Shown: piece after piece, positions 1-10,248 of the stretch
How positions within the stretch are numbered: the stretch's first letter is position 1
How the letters are laid out: each line of letters begins with the position of its first letter
Origin: Sclerotinia nivalis
Taxonomy: Eukaryota; Ascomycota; Leotiomycetes; Helotiales; Sclerotiniaceae
Assembly (NCBI GenBank): GCA_029531795.1
Contig: JAPEIS010000014.1
Span: forward strand, 1,302,001 to 1,366,000
Reading direction: 5' to 3'
Length of the DNA stretch: 64,000 nucleotides
Program-made: the position numbers and the translations under genes
Notes under the pieces: model-generated
What the model saw: the letters and a program-made list of their open reading frames with translations, nothing else
Databases searched by the model: none
What the model was told of the DNA's origin: nothing

Positions 1-1227
1 CGACGATCTAGTTACAGAGAAGACGACCCAGAGCGCTCCTATCGACGTAGGTCCAGTCGTAAAGAAGACAAGGAAGAGAAAGGGGAGTCAACCCGTGAAA
101 TTTCTCCAGCGAAACAATCTCCAGAGCGCCGAGATAGTGCCATTGAGGGTGTGGATGATGAACGTGAACGGCGCCGACGCCATCGAAAAGATCGTAGTCG
201 AGAGGAAAAAGAAGAACATGACAGGAAGAAGGAGGAACGTCGAGCAGCCAAGAGAGAGGCAGCAATTAAGGCTGAAGAAGCCTTCAGAGCAGAAGAAGCC
301 CAAAGATTAGAAGAGGCAAAAGCTAACGAGGCACTTCAAAAGAAAAAGACAGAATCCATTCCGCTACCAGCAGTTCTAAAGCGATCAGGATCACGAAGAG
401 AAAGTGTCTCGAAGTCAGTTTCGATTGTTCCTCCTGAAAATGACAATATCAAGTCTCGATTCCTCAGTCTCAAGAGGCGTGTCAAAAGCGAGGTTACCAG
501 TCCATTTATAGCCAATGATGCGCCACATATCAAGGAGAAACTTACTCCCATCACCCGCTCAAGAAGAGATTCCATTGTTGATGAGGCAGAACCTCCTCAA
601 TTTGACATTACGCCCGAACGTCCAAAGATGAGTTCTGGTACGAGGAAGTCATCATCTCGTTCATATCCGCATCACTCGCACTCCTCGTCCCGCAGAGAGC
701 CAGAACGGACTTACAGTTCCAGGAAAGAACCAAGTCGACGAGAATCTACCAGGGAAAAGTACAAGACGGAGGAGGACAAAGAGGCAAGAAGAGCTCGCAG
801 GGAGATGAGAAGGCATGAGAAGCTTGCGAAAGAGGAGGCGGAAGTGGAAAACAAACTGCAAAGAGAAAAAGATGACGATCTGAGGCGTCGACATCGTGAG
901 GAGAGACGAAGAAGGCGAGAGGAAAAAGAAAATGAGGAACGAGAGGCCAAGGAGCGAGAGGCCGAAGGAAAATTCGACAAATTATCGGAACCAACCCCCG
1001 AGAAAGATGTCGACAACGAAGAATCAAAACCTAGCTCAAGGCCAGGTACTCGCGAAAGACGGCCGACGAGGCACCATTCAAATTCCTATAGTCCAAAGGG
1101 GCCTCGTCCAGAGATGCCAACACCTCGAGGCACTCGTACAGCGGAAACAGCAGGGGAGAAACCCAAGAATGCTTTCAAGAGCTTCATGACATTGGGAAAG
1201 AAGGTCTTTGCCTCGGAAAAGCGTTGA
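1..1227 (+). CDS. C-terminal part of an Arg/Ser/Glu-rich charged protein (5' end outside window)
   Basis: Frame 1 is open from the first base to the TGA at 1225-1227, giving 408 residues, so the true start lies left of the window. The protein is low in complexity: long runs of R, E, K and S, SR/RS and RE pairs, and two highly charged stretches (about residues 50-115 and 245-325) likely to form single alpha-helices or coiled coil. The middle contains several RRxS-type sites that look like basophilic kinase targets. The last 20 residues are more hydrophobic and basic (NAFKSFMTLGKKVF) and could be a small conserved tail. I do not recognise a family. Composition resembles nuclear or cytoskeletal scaffold proteins, but that is a guess. 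No intron is needed in this part. Confidence 0.8.
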   Translation, partial: RRSSYREDDPERSYRRRSSRKEDKEEKGESTREISPAKQSPERRDSAIEGVDDERERRRRHRKDRSREEKEEHDRKKEERRAAKREAAIKAEEAFRAEEAQRLEEAKANEALQKKKTESIPLPAVLKRSGSRRESVSKSVSIVPPENDNIKSRFLSLKRRVKSEVTSPFIANDAPHIKEKLTPITRSRRDSIVDEAEPPQFDITPERPKMSSGTRKSSSRSYPHHSHSSSRREPERTYSSRKEPSRRESTREKYKTEEDKEARRARREMRRHEKLAKEEAEVENKLQREKDDDLRRRHREERRRRREEKENEEREAKEREAEGKFDKLSEPTPEKDVDNEESKPSSRPGTRERRPTRHHSNSYSPKGPRPEMPTPRGTRTAETAGEKPKNAFKSFMTLGKKVFASEKR

Positions 1228-3076
1228 CCATGACGTGTATAACGGCCATGATAAAATCCGGAGTTTCTCTTGTTCGATTATTGTGATTTCGATTCTTGAT
1301 TGGTATTATGTTTTTTTATGATTGTGGAATACGCATATGAGATTGTTTGGTTGGTGATCTGATTATTGCGACGATGTTATGATATGGTACCTGTTCGATA
1401 TGTGTTTCAAGTACAGAATGATGTTGGGGAGGATCTAATTAGGTTCTTGATTTCTGTCAGCCCCTTGTATTTCAAGTCTCCTTGGTCATATTTTTCTAAA
1501 CTGTAATTATTGAATGTACTTAACAATTTTTGGGATATTGGATATAAGAATGAATGGCTTTTTTTTCACCTGTAGTTGAGCAGTCTATCTTGAAGGTAGC
1601 TTTGACCTTTTTGTTATACTTTATCTTTGTGTTGAGATTCAATATGTGGCTCTTCAGTTCTTCTTCTTTTGTGAGTGTTCAACCTGGATTCAAATCAAGG
1701 AGCCGTGTATTGCTGCTTTGGGAGCTATTTCGAAGCGATACTGTTTGTTCCAGGGATCTTTGGGAAAACTCCGCGAACTCCGCGAACTCCACAATGATGA
1801 AAATAGACTAATTGGTGGGTGAAGAAAGAGCACAGGATCACCTCAATTTTCCTACTCTTTTGTTATTTTGCATCATTGTATTCATGTTCTTCCCTTCTCC
1901 TTCGTCTGAACGGACCGGAGATATATCGGATGAATAACCAATTATGTTCAAGTACCTAGGTATTAAGTATTCTCTCATCTGATATCACTTTATGATTTTG
2001 TTCTAGACCCCGTGCTCAAGGAAAAAATTGGCGTCTTGGATCAAAATAAAATAAAACCGTCAAATCTATCTGCGCGTTCTCACAGGGCAGGGCACAACAC
2101 AACCAATACAACCAATACAAGAAGTTTCTTTCTATTCTTCTCTTCGTTATTTGTCAAGTTTCAATAATAATTATTATGCATCCGAATTGGAACGAAACTA
2201 CCGTCCTTCTAATCTCCGATGTTGATGGAAAGTCATGCTTTTTATACAACCTTCGATATCGCAAATCTCGTACTCTCAAGATACTTTAATGAATTTCAAG
2301 CGTCTATTTGGTGCACGGTTGGTTATATCGTTCTCATATCGTTCTCGTGTTTCAGCGAAAGCATAGATTGTGTCGGATTTCAACTCATCACTGACGCCGC
2401 GTTTCCCTGCAGCCCTGCTTTCTTATTTAAGAATCCATTCATTTGCCGTTACCGTTACATCTTAAGCCGTCTGCACGCTATTTGCCATGGCTATAATCCC
2501 TGAATCCTGCATTCGTGTGATATATCATGCACAATTTTCTTCAATCACATTTCGTGCTTACGAGTTTTCTTTTCGGTACCAAACTGTGCACCTAGTCGTG
2601 CCAGCGTTATTGTCGTCACAAGCCGCTTGACGTTGACTTTGGAGATTATTTATTCCCGTATTGACCGGGGAGAGGGCAAGAGAATTCAGCGCTTTGAGAC
2701 TCTCATTGATCGTTTCACAAGGATAAGCTTTTGATCGTCGCTTCAATCAGGAAGTTAAATTAACACTCAATTCCTCACCCCGAGATTCTCGAATGTTTGT
2801 AATCACGAGGTAAACCTCACCATTTTGGTGCCCCTGAATCCCGCTTTTCAATAAAGTGGCAGATGACAGCTGATATTGCTTGGTTCGTTTGTATAAGGGA
2901 AAAATTACGAGCACATTTTTAACATGTGTTCCAACATCTATCAAGCCACCAACATGCCTCACGCCTCACGTTGAATCCTACTTTGTTGTATTTGGACTTC
3001 TTTTTGTCGCCCCTTTTCACTGCATCCCGCTTCATCCGATATCTGACATTGTAGTGATCTACAATTTTCACTGACC
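1228..3076. other. Intergenic, 1.85 kb, no gene supported
   Basis: AT-rich sequence between the charged-protein gene and the F-box-like gene. It should hold the 3' UTR of the former and the promoter of the latter. The longest open frame (2219-2503, 94 codons) has no recognisable domain and no splice continuation. A short direct repeat of CCGCGAACT occurs around 1768-1790. I see no RNA gene. Confidence 0.5.
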
Positions 3077-4167
3077 ATGCCGCACGTACCACAACGTTTA
3101 CACCGTCTTCACGACAAGGTCACCTACAAATCTGGGGTACATAAAAGGATTGAACATCTTCTATCAAAGCTAAAAAGTACGATCCACCATAAGGTCAATT
3201 TGTGGCCACACAACTGACTATTGGAAACAAGCCCGGACGCTTTTCTCCCAGGAACAGGAACAAGATCAAGCTCAAATCTTAGGACAATGTAATGGATTTT
3301 TCAGTTTACCAGCCGAGCTTCGGCATGAGATTTATTCATACCTCTTCAAAAATTTGAGATGTCGAGATGATATATTCTGTGAAGCAGAATGTCATAACTT
3401 TTTCGCCCATGAAGGAGCAGTTCTATTCAGCGTGAACCATTGGTTCCTGAATGATGCCGCCGAATTCTTGTGTCGGATGAACCCTCGATTTATGTTATAT
3501 CGACCCTCGCTATGTCTATTTGCTTTTTCTATCACACATAATTGTGTTCGATTTCTGAAGAGCCTAGAATTATCAGTACCATCTTCCGAGACCACGTTAC
3601 TGGAGCCAATTTTTGAGGAGATCTTAGCATCCAATGCTCCGTTAACTTCACTTACTTTACATCTCATTCCTACTTTTCCGGGAAGCTTGAGTTATCCCTG
3701 GCCGATGTATATAATCCCAAGACTACAAGTGGAAACACCAGCAAAAGAGCATTTTTACAATGTTCATCCTCATTATTTGTCTATCGAATACCATTCACAA
3801 GCAGCTGTGGATAATTGCCATCGCTCCCCGTTATTTATAGGCAAGTTGCAAAATCTTCGATATTTGAAGATTACAGGTCAGCCAGAATTCGATGTCATGT
3901 TTGAACTTGCCATCGTAAAACTTCATCTTGGAATGATGGCTGCCGCTAAATCGGCGGGGACTCATGTTGCTTTATCACCAAATAATGGGCCTCGTGGTGA
4001 AGAATGGTACTATGAAATATGGATCACACCAAGTAAGTCATTACTACCAAGATCAACCTGACGATTATCATTGTTTTGCAATGCTTTTACTTACAGAGTA
4101 CGTTTGTAATGCTGACATTGTATTTAGCTTCGCGTCACTCAAAGCCAGCAAGTTTTGCATCGCATAA
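3077..4167 (+). CDS. F-box/2EXR-like hypothetical protein (three exons)
   Basis: Model: 3077..3193, 3252..4032, 4097..4167 (322 aa). Exon 1 starts at ATG 3077. Intron 1 (58 nt) has a weak GTCAAT donor, a CTGAC branch site and a TTTTCTCCCAG acceptor, and joins exons in frame. At about residues 57-73 the protein has FFSLPAELRHEIYSYLF, the pattern of fungal F-box-like or 2EXR N-terminal helices, followed by a region like those seen in many fungal F-box-type proteins. No catalytic motif is seen. Intron 2 has a good GTAAGT donor (4033) and TTACAG acceptor (4096). If it is retained, translation ends instead at 4061 (308 aa). An alternative intron 1 starting at 3137 also keeps frame. A role in SCF ubiquitin ligase targeting is possible but unproven; the substrate is unknown. 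Confidence 0.6.
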
Positions 4168-4807
4168 GCTCTTAGAGTGCTGATGTCAACACATAAGCTT
4201 GTGTAGAGGACCCCAACGAGCTGCATTTCTACCCTAGGCATTGGCAAGTAATATGATGCTTACCGAGCAGCCCGTCTTCGGCCTTCCTGCCAGAGATATA
4301 GTAGTTCACAGACCCAAGCCATCTCGATTCTCCCTCTGTATCTTCTGAGAGGCACTATCCAGAACGACGCGCTCTGTCGCTATCAACGATGAAGTGGCGG
4401 AGTCGGTGAGATCTAATATCTGACAGTTGTCGCCTTGTTTCATTTATTATCCAGTTCCACCTATAAAACACCAGCCCGGTACTGTCATCCCATAAATTCA
4501 ATTTGCTGATTTATGGTGACCAAATGATGGAAGCTTCCTAGCACAAGAAGAGACTAAGAAGAGCCCCGAATACATGGAGCGCACAAATGGCACGGAAGAC
4601 GTGGGACTTATTAATACCTTTTGAGGCGCCAGTACAATTCAACGACTGAGAAATTGCTATTGGAAGCCGTTGCAACATTACTATCAAAAGAAGCTATGTT
4701 CTCGAAAGAAATAGCAGTAGCATGGCTATGGACGAAATGCCCATTGAACATCAAACCGACTCGTATACTGTGCCGTGTCTCTCCTTCTAGGTCGGATACC
4801 CGCAACA
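4168..4807. other. Convergent intergenic region, 0.64 kb
   Basis: Lies between the 3' ends of the F-box-like gene (+) and the dehydrogenase (-). It contains only 3' UTR-type sequence. Open frames here are out-of-frame extensions of the dehydrogenase. Confidence 0.5.
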
Positions 4808-5799
4808 CTATCTCAGAACCATTCCACCATTTGCACACACAACTTGTCCAGTACACCAAGCACTATCGCTCGTACACAACATCCCCACAATCCCCGCAAT
4901 CTCAGATGTATAGGCCGGTCTTCCTCCCGCATTTGGCGCATCATCTATCAAATCCTGATCATCCAATTCCGGCCTAATCACGCTCCCTGGCGTACTCTCA
5001 ATCCAAGGTTTTAAATTCTTTTTAAATTCTGCAGTAGTACCAGCCCACATATCCGTCTTCACAGGTCCAGGGTTAACTGAATTCACTGTTGCGCGATTGT
5101 TTAATTCTCGTGCCCAGGTTCGTGTCATGGCATCTACGGCCGCTTTAGTGCCACCATAGACAGTTTGTCCCCAGAAGCCCTCAGAACTGGATACGGATGA
5201 TAGATTGATGATGCGGCCGGATCTATCATGGGGAAGATAGTCTAGAGCGGCTTGTAAGAGAAGAAGTGGACCGAGGACATTTATTTTATATTGCCACTGG
5301 AACTCATCGATGGTGATATCTGGAATGGGTGTATTTTGAGATACACCGGCATTATTTATCAGAATATCGATTTGGAATTTACCGGATTGGGCATCTGAGA
5401 AGTGAGATTTGGTGGTGTTGATAATGGTTTCTGCGCCGGATTTTTCAGAAACATCGGCTTGGATGATCAGGGTCTTGATGCTGTGTTTTTGTTCGAGATT
5501 TTTGGACAGCTCGGTGGTGAGAGCGGAAGATGAATTGGATGTGTAATTTAGAACAAGGTTGGCACCTTTGGATGCAAGGTTTTCGGCGATTGCTGCTCCA
5601 ATTCCTGGGAATTTGGTTAGTTGGGGTCATATTTATAAAGCGTAAATATATTAATATGGATAGGAAAGGAAGAAGGGAAAAGCATGGAGAAAGGACTGTG
5701 AGATGTATATAATAGTAACACATATACAAACTTACCTCTTGAAGCACCAGTAATAATAGCAAGTTTCCCCTCTAAGGGTCTATAACCTTTAGAAGCCAT
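4808..5799 (-). CDS. Short-chain dehydrogenase/reductase (classical SDR)
   Basis: Model: complement of 5736..5799 and 4808..5604, 286 aa. The 131-nt intron (GTAAGT donor, CCCAG acceptor) interrupts the cofactor motif, which reads TGASRGIG at residues 17-24 after splicing. Other SDR hallmarks are NNAG in strand 4, the catalytic serine in INLSSVSS, YGGTK as the YxxxK active site, and a PG turn (VNPGPVKTDMW) after it. The protein is therefore expected to be an active NAD(P)(H)-dependent oxidoreductase with a Rossmann fold; the substrate cannot be read from sequence. There is no signal peptide, so it is probably cytosolic. It is similar in form to the 3-oxoacyl-ACP-reductase-like SDRs common in fungi. 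It is divergently arranged with NAA10, sharing a promoter region of about 0.5 kb. Confidence 0.9.
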
Positions 5800-6291
5800 T
5801 GTATAGGTTTTAAATTGGGGAGTGAGTCCTAATAGTAGTTTTATACCACAGGGAGAAAAGTGATGATTGAGTGTATTTTCTCAATTATGGACCGAGAGAT
5901 CAAATCAGGGATAAAGAATGAATGAAAAAGCAACTACAAGAGAGACAAGAGAGAATAGATATCTACTTAACCTTATATAAGTATAACAATTGATGAAAAA
6001 TTTCCACCATATCAAAGAGTCTTCCTCTAACCCATGCTATCATCAATCACTTGAGCACTTCATGGTGGGGTTATCCCTCGATTGTCGGCATAGAAATCCC
6101 CGGGGTCCATTTATCATTTCCTTAGTTCTTATCCATTAAGCGCACCAGTTACGATCAATCAATCTTCTTTTGAATTGGAGCTCTGCATCACATCACACAT
6201 AGAATCGTCAAACAGAGCTCTTTCAGGCTATCCAGTCGAAAACTACCACCATCCATTGAAAATATATCATCATCTGTCATCTGTCGCAACA
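5800..6291. promoter_or_regulatory. Divergent promoter region between the SDR gene and NAA10
   Basis: 492 bp separate the two start codons, so both promoters must lie here. The part nearest NAA10 is CT-rich and ends in GTCGCAACA just before its ATG. No specific factor site can be assigned with confidence. Confidence 0.5.
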
Positions 6292-7234
6292 ATGGATATT
6301 AGACTTTTACGTCCCTCAGATATTCCGCACGTACAACATGCAAATATAACCAATCTCCCCGAAAAGTTCGTCTTTCCCCCTCCACCCCTCCATTCCCCCC
6401 CTCTTCCCCCCATTATCTCTCCTCACTAACTCCCCCCCCCCCCTTGAAGCTATTTCATGAAATACTACCTCTACCACGCGCTCTCCTGGCCACAACTCTC
6501 CTACGTCGCAGTCGACGTCTCGCGGCCGCAAAAAACCCCCTACGATTATCCCCGCATCGTCGGCTATGTGCTTGCGAAAATGGAGGAGGATCCGCAGGAT
6601 GGGGTGCAGCATGGTCATATTACTAGTTTGAGCGTTATGCGCACGCATCGGAGGTTGGGGATTGCGGAGAAATTGATGAGGCAGAGTCGTATGTTTGTTT
6701 GGTTTCTTTCTTTTGTGAGGATGAGGGTGTGATGAATTTTTGGGATGAGATGTATTGGGGATGAGATGGGGGTGTATAGATGGATTCATGGGTATATAAT
6801 GTGATATGATGATCAAAGCTAACAAACACAAAATAGAAAAAGCAATGGTTGAAACCTTCTCAGCTCAATACGTCTCCCTCCACGTCCGCGTCTCCAATCA
6901 AGCAGCTCTCCGTCTCTATCGCGACACACTAGGTTTCCAAACAGAAAAAATCGAAGCAAAATATTACGCAGATGGTGAAGATGCATACTCTATGAATCTT
7001 GATTTGTCATATATTCGCGAACAGATTTTAGATGAGGCGGAGGATGATGAGGGGGAAGCGGTTGGAAGCGCGGGGAGTAAAAAAGATGTTCAGGCGCTGG
7101 AAGAGGGGAAGGAGGTGGCGGGGGAGAAGGGAGAGAAGGGGGAGAAAAAGAGGAAAGTTAAAGTTGGACGTGGATTGGGAGTTGGGGAGTTGGTGGAGAA
7201 GAATGAGGCGTTACCAATTAGAGAGGGGAAGTGA
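6292..7234 (+). CDS. NAA10: N-terminal acetyltransferase A catalytic subunit (Naa10/Ard1)
   Basis: Model: 6292..6365, 6450..6688, 6837..7234, 236 aa. It is the catalytic subunit of NatA, which with Naa15 acetylates nascent protein N-termini on the ribosome. The N-terminus [10 protein letters not shown] and LPENYFMKYY are typical of Ard1; the second motif is split exactly by intron 1. The GNAT core follows, with [19 protein letters not shown] holding the acetyl-CoA-binding RRxGxA loop, then [17 protein letters not shown] and [12 protein letters not shown]. The last roughly 75 residues are an acidic/lysine-rich tail with low conservation, as in other Naa10 proteins. Intron 1 (84 nt) is extraordinarily C-rich; intron 2 (148 nt) has a GCTAAC branch site. 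It lacks a signal peptide and should be cytosolic. Confidence 0.95.
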
Positions 7235-7703
7235 GGTGATTCGATCTGATTCCCATTCTGGTGTCTCATCGCTTTGATGCGGGTGCATGATATGAGGATA
7301 TTAAAAGTATAGTATATTGGCTGGCTGGCTTGGGAATTCGGGATATCTATTCATATTCATACATACCTGGAGTCTAAAAGTCATTCATTCATTTATTCGT
7401 CGTGCTGATTTAATATGGTCCGCATTATAGATGGTATGGAGAGTATGGAGAATACAGATATCTGGTAGATGAAGATAATTCGCTGCTGAAATAAAATAAA
7501 TACATATATATGTATGAAGTGGTTTACATGTATCGTATCATGATAGCTGGAGTGGAATGGAATGCGAATGGAATAGAGTATTCTGCTCTCGGGTACCTAT
7601 GTAATCTATAGTCTATAGTCTATTCGGAATGAGAATAAGGATATGAACATAAATATAAATATAAATGTCTTTCAAATCTCTTATTTCTATTTCTATTTCT
7701 CTT

Positions 7704-7732
7704 TCTCTTCCTCTTCCTCTTCCTCTTCCTCC
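7704..7732 (+). repeat. CTTCCT-type pyrimidine microsatellite
   Basis: About four to five tandem copies of a six-base CTTCCT/TCTTCC unit, preceded by TTTCTA repeats from about 7682. It is a pure polypyrimidine tract on the + strand. Confidence 0.8.
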
Positions 7733-8236
7733 CAAGGTGATGGATATCTTTTTATATATTATAATATATACTATCAACTAGATACTATTACTTTTACTTT
7801 TACACGAATATATTATAGTATAGTATAGTATTGTATATAATAAATGAATAACTCAATCCACTATCATGGTCACAAGAAATCAGAATTGTACACTATTATC
7901 CTACCATCACTGCTGATATAATGAATCATATATAGGTAAAAAGAAGAAAAGAAAAGTCTATTGATTTGGCTTGAACATCTAGGTTTATCTGAACTTTAGA
8001 ATAAGAAAATTGTGAAGGATAGACTATGAACCATGAACTATGAGGTGCTCTGTTCTATTTCTATTGTTGATTTCTTCTGGGATAACTAGGAGGTGTTGGT
8101 TCGATGGGTGGTATGAGTGGTATGGGATCAGATTTGTTTGTTGGTGTTGGTATCAAATGGTAAGGTTCAAAGTGTAAAGTACTTTAGTCTATTTGATAAA
8201 ACTTATTCTTGATTGTCACTATTCTATATTGAAAGA

Positions 8237-8270
8237 ACGAGCTCCTTAAATACATATTGAAGGAGCTCGT
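8237..8270. repeat. Perfect 11-bp inverted repeat (hairpin)
   Basis: ACGAGCTCCTT at 8237-8247 is repeated as its exact reverse complement at 8260-8270, with a 12-base AT-rich loop. It sits about 200 bp beyond the stop codon of the histidine phosphatase gene. It could be a 3' processing or structural element, or the trace of a small foldback element. Confidence 0.75.
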
Positions 8271-8282
8271 ACAGCCCCTTAT

Positions 8283-8337
8283 GATCACATGATCTAATAC
8301 GATCACATGATTTAACTACGGTTCATGATCATATGAC
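8283..8337. repeat. Repeated GATCACATGAT elements
   Basis: GATCACATGAT occurs exactly at 8283-8293 and 8301-8311, and a degenerate copy (GATCATATGAC) at 8327-8337. The core CACATG is E-box-like. The position between convergent 3' ends makes a promoter role doubtful. Confidence 0.6.
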
Positions 8338-8466
8338 CATGATCCCGACAGTTGGTCTTTGTGGGCCTGTTTAAAGGGAGCTGCGTCTATCGAGGAACTT
8401 GCTTGGATGGGAAACACAGACTGAGTTAGTGGGTGGGTGGGTGCGTGGCGTTGGTGCGTTTGAATC

Positions 8467-10248
8467 TTAGTTTCGGTTTGAGTTTTGGTTTGGCTTTGCT
8501 GGTGGAGGTGGAATTGAGTCGCTGGGTGGGTTTGCAGCTATATCTGTGGATGGAGCTGCTTCGATTGGAGGAGGAATTTCCTCTACGTTTTGAGGAGGAT
8601 TTTGTTCGGTAGGATGAGGATTCGCTTCCATGGGTGCTGGATTTATGGGTTCGGTAGGTGGGATTGGGTTGATTGGGGGATTTGGTTCAGTGGGCGGGAG
8701 CGGGTCGGCTGGCTCTGAAGCTGGAGGCTGTGGAGGAGGAGGAGGAGGAGGAAGAATCTCGCCGGGTTTCTGTAAACCAATGTCATTTACTGGCTTTGGA
8801 ATATCGGATGCAGATGGAGGCGCTGAACATATTTTTGGATCTTTTGCATAGACAGGGCCCTTATAGATTGGATTTGGATCTTCTCCTAATACACTCTGTC
8901 CTTTGATTAAGACGGGCATTACAGCTCCAGTCTTCAAGGAAAAGGTCCGATGACCAATAACTCGTAAGATAGTGTTGATGGCTCCAGAATGAGAACTAAG
9001 TGAGATGAAGGTATTATTATCATTCGTGAATATATCATCGAGGAGGACTTTAAATCGTCGATTTTCCGCGTCGTGAGTTTCCGAGTAATTGGCCCGCCAG
9101 TATGGATCTTCTTCAGGGAATTTGGATTCAAATTGCCAGGTGGGGGCCAGAGCGTGGATGTAGGTTTTTGAGCGACGTCTATCGCAAGTGTGGGAGGATA
9201 TTCCTTCACGGAGGAGTTCTTTGATGATGGGTATGAATGGAGGTGAGGAGGGAGGGAGTGTTAGGTTGCTGAATGTGAGGGAGCAGGTCTCGAGACAACG
9301 GGTCAAGGGTGAGACGTAGTAAGATTGTGGTGGAGATATCTTTTGCGTGGTGATGAGGTTTTTCCAAAAGTCGTTGGCTACAAGAGCTTGGGCAACACCA
9401 GTGGGAGCAAGGTTAGAGTCCGCCCAGGTCGAGTTTGCATCTCCATCTAAATGAGACCAGTAGCACTGTCGGAGTTAGTGAGAATCAGATACTTTCAAAA
9501 ATCAGATTAAACATACATCCCATGCTTCTTTTCCTACTTCAGTCTCTTTTATATTATGATAACCTTCGCCATGGCGCCCCACTTCCAAAAGTCAGTTGTA
9601 TTCATGTGATTGAAGCAATTATGAATACATACAGTAAAGAACCTTATACTTGACATTCGCAGGAGTTTGATTGTTGAGCTTCACAACATGATACTCAAAT
9701 CTTTCCCATTGAGTCTTCTGCCTCTCCGGGTCAAATTCTGCATCGGTATCATACACACGATCCTTCAATCCAAAGTTCGTCGCCTAATAGTTATGTCAGT
9801 ATGATATGCAACATTATGATTGTAAATACTCACAGTGTAGTTGAAGGTTTCCGAATCGGTATTCTGATCATCTTGTAGGAAGTATCCCACAACATTTCTA
9901 AACTCCATATGTCTAACCTTTGGTTGTACTTTATTATTCATCATATAGAATGGAGTTAAAAAGAGCGTAGCTAAAAATAAGCAAGGTCTATAGTTTGTTG
10001 GTTAATTGATGAGCTTAAAACTAGGATATGAAGAAGTACACAATCAAATACAAGTAACAAAAAGTACATTTTTGTACTTTAAATAAAAGAAATAAAAGAA
10101 GGATAAATCCCACTTACACAATTAAAGATATTCTCCAAAATCCTGTTCGTCTTTTATTCGGATAAGCGTATTGGTAGGCGTTAGCAATACCATTTCTTAA
10201 CCTTCCATTCGACCCATTGTTACCCAATAAAGATTCCTGATCCTCCAT
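8467..10248 (-). CDS. Membrane-anchored histidine phosphatase superfamily protein
   Basis: Five exons on the complement: 10118..10248, 9834..9987, 9633..9783, 9517..9581, 8467..9465; 499 aa. The short cytoplasmic N-terminus is followed by one hydrophobic segment (FWRISLIVPCLFLATLFLTP, about residues 37-56) acting as a signal anchor. The phosphatase core then shows GRHGEGYHN, the RHG motif with the nucleophilic histidine, created by a splice junction, and SHSGAI, which supplies the second catalytic histidine. This is the phosphoglycerate mutase-like fold seen in many fungal proteins. The last roughly 110 residues are extremely proline-rich, with a run of seven prolines. The substrate is unknown. 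Introns 2-4 are 50-51 nt and intron 1 is 130 nt; all have GT-AG ends. The start is set by the only in-frame ATG upstream of the anchor. Confidence 0.88.

Larger units (their letters stand above)
7235..8466. other. Convergent intergenic region with simple repeats
   Basis: Lies between the 3' ends of NAA10 and the histidine phosphatase. It is strongly AT-rich (TATA-type runs at 7740-7860), with a pyrimidine repeat near 7704 and a hairpin at 8237-8270. No gene is supported. Confidence 0.6.

Noticed and set aside
4611..4977. Open frames overlapping the dehydrogenase 3' end on both strands
   Set aside because: They are shifted or antisense readings of the SDR C-terminus.
7032..7277. 81-codon Arg-rich frame over the NAA10 tail
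   Set aside because: It is a frame-shifted reading of the Glu/Lys-rich NAA10 C-terminus.
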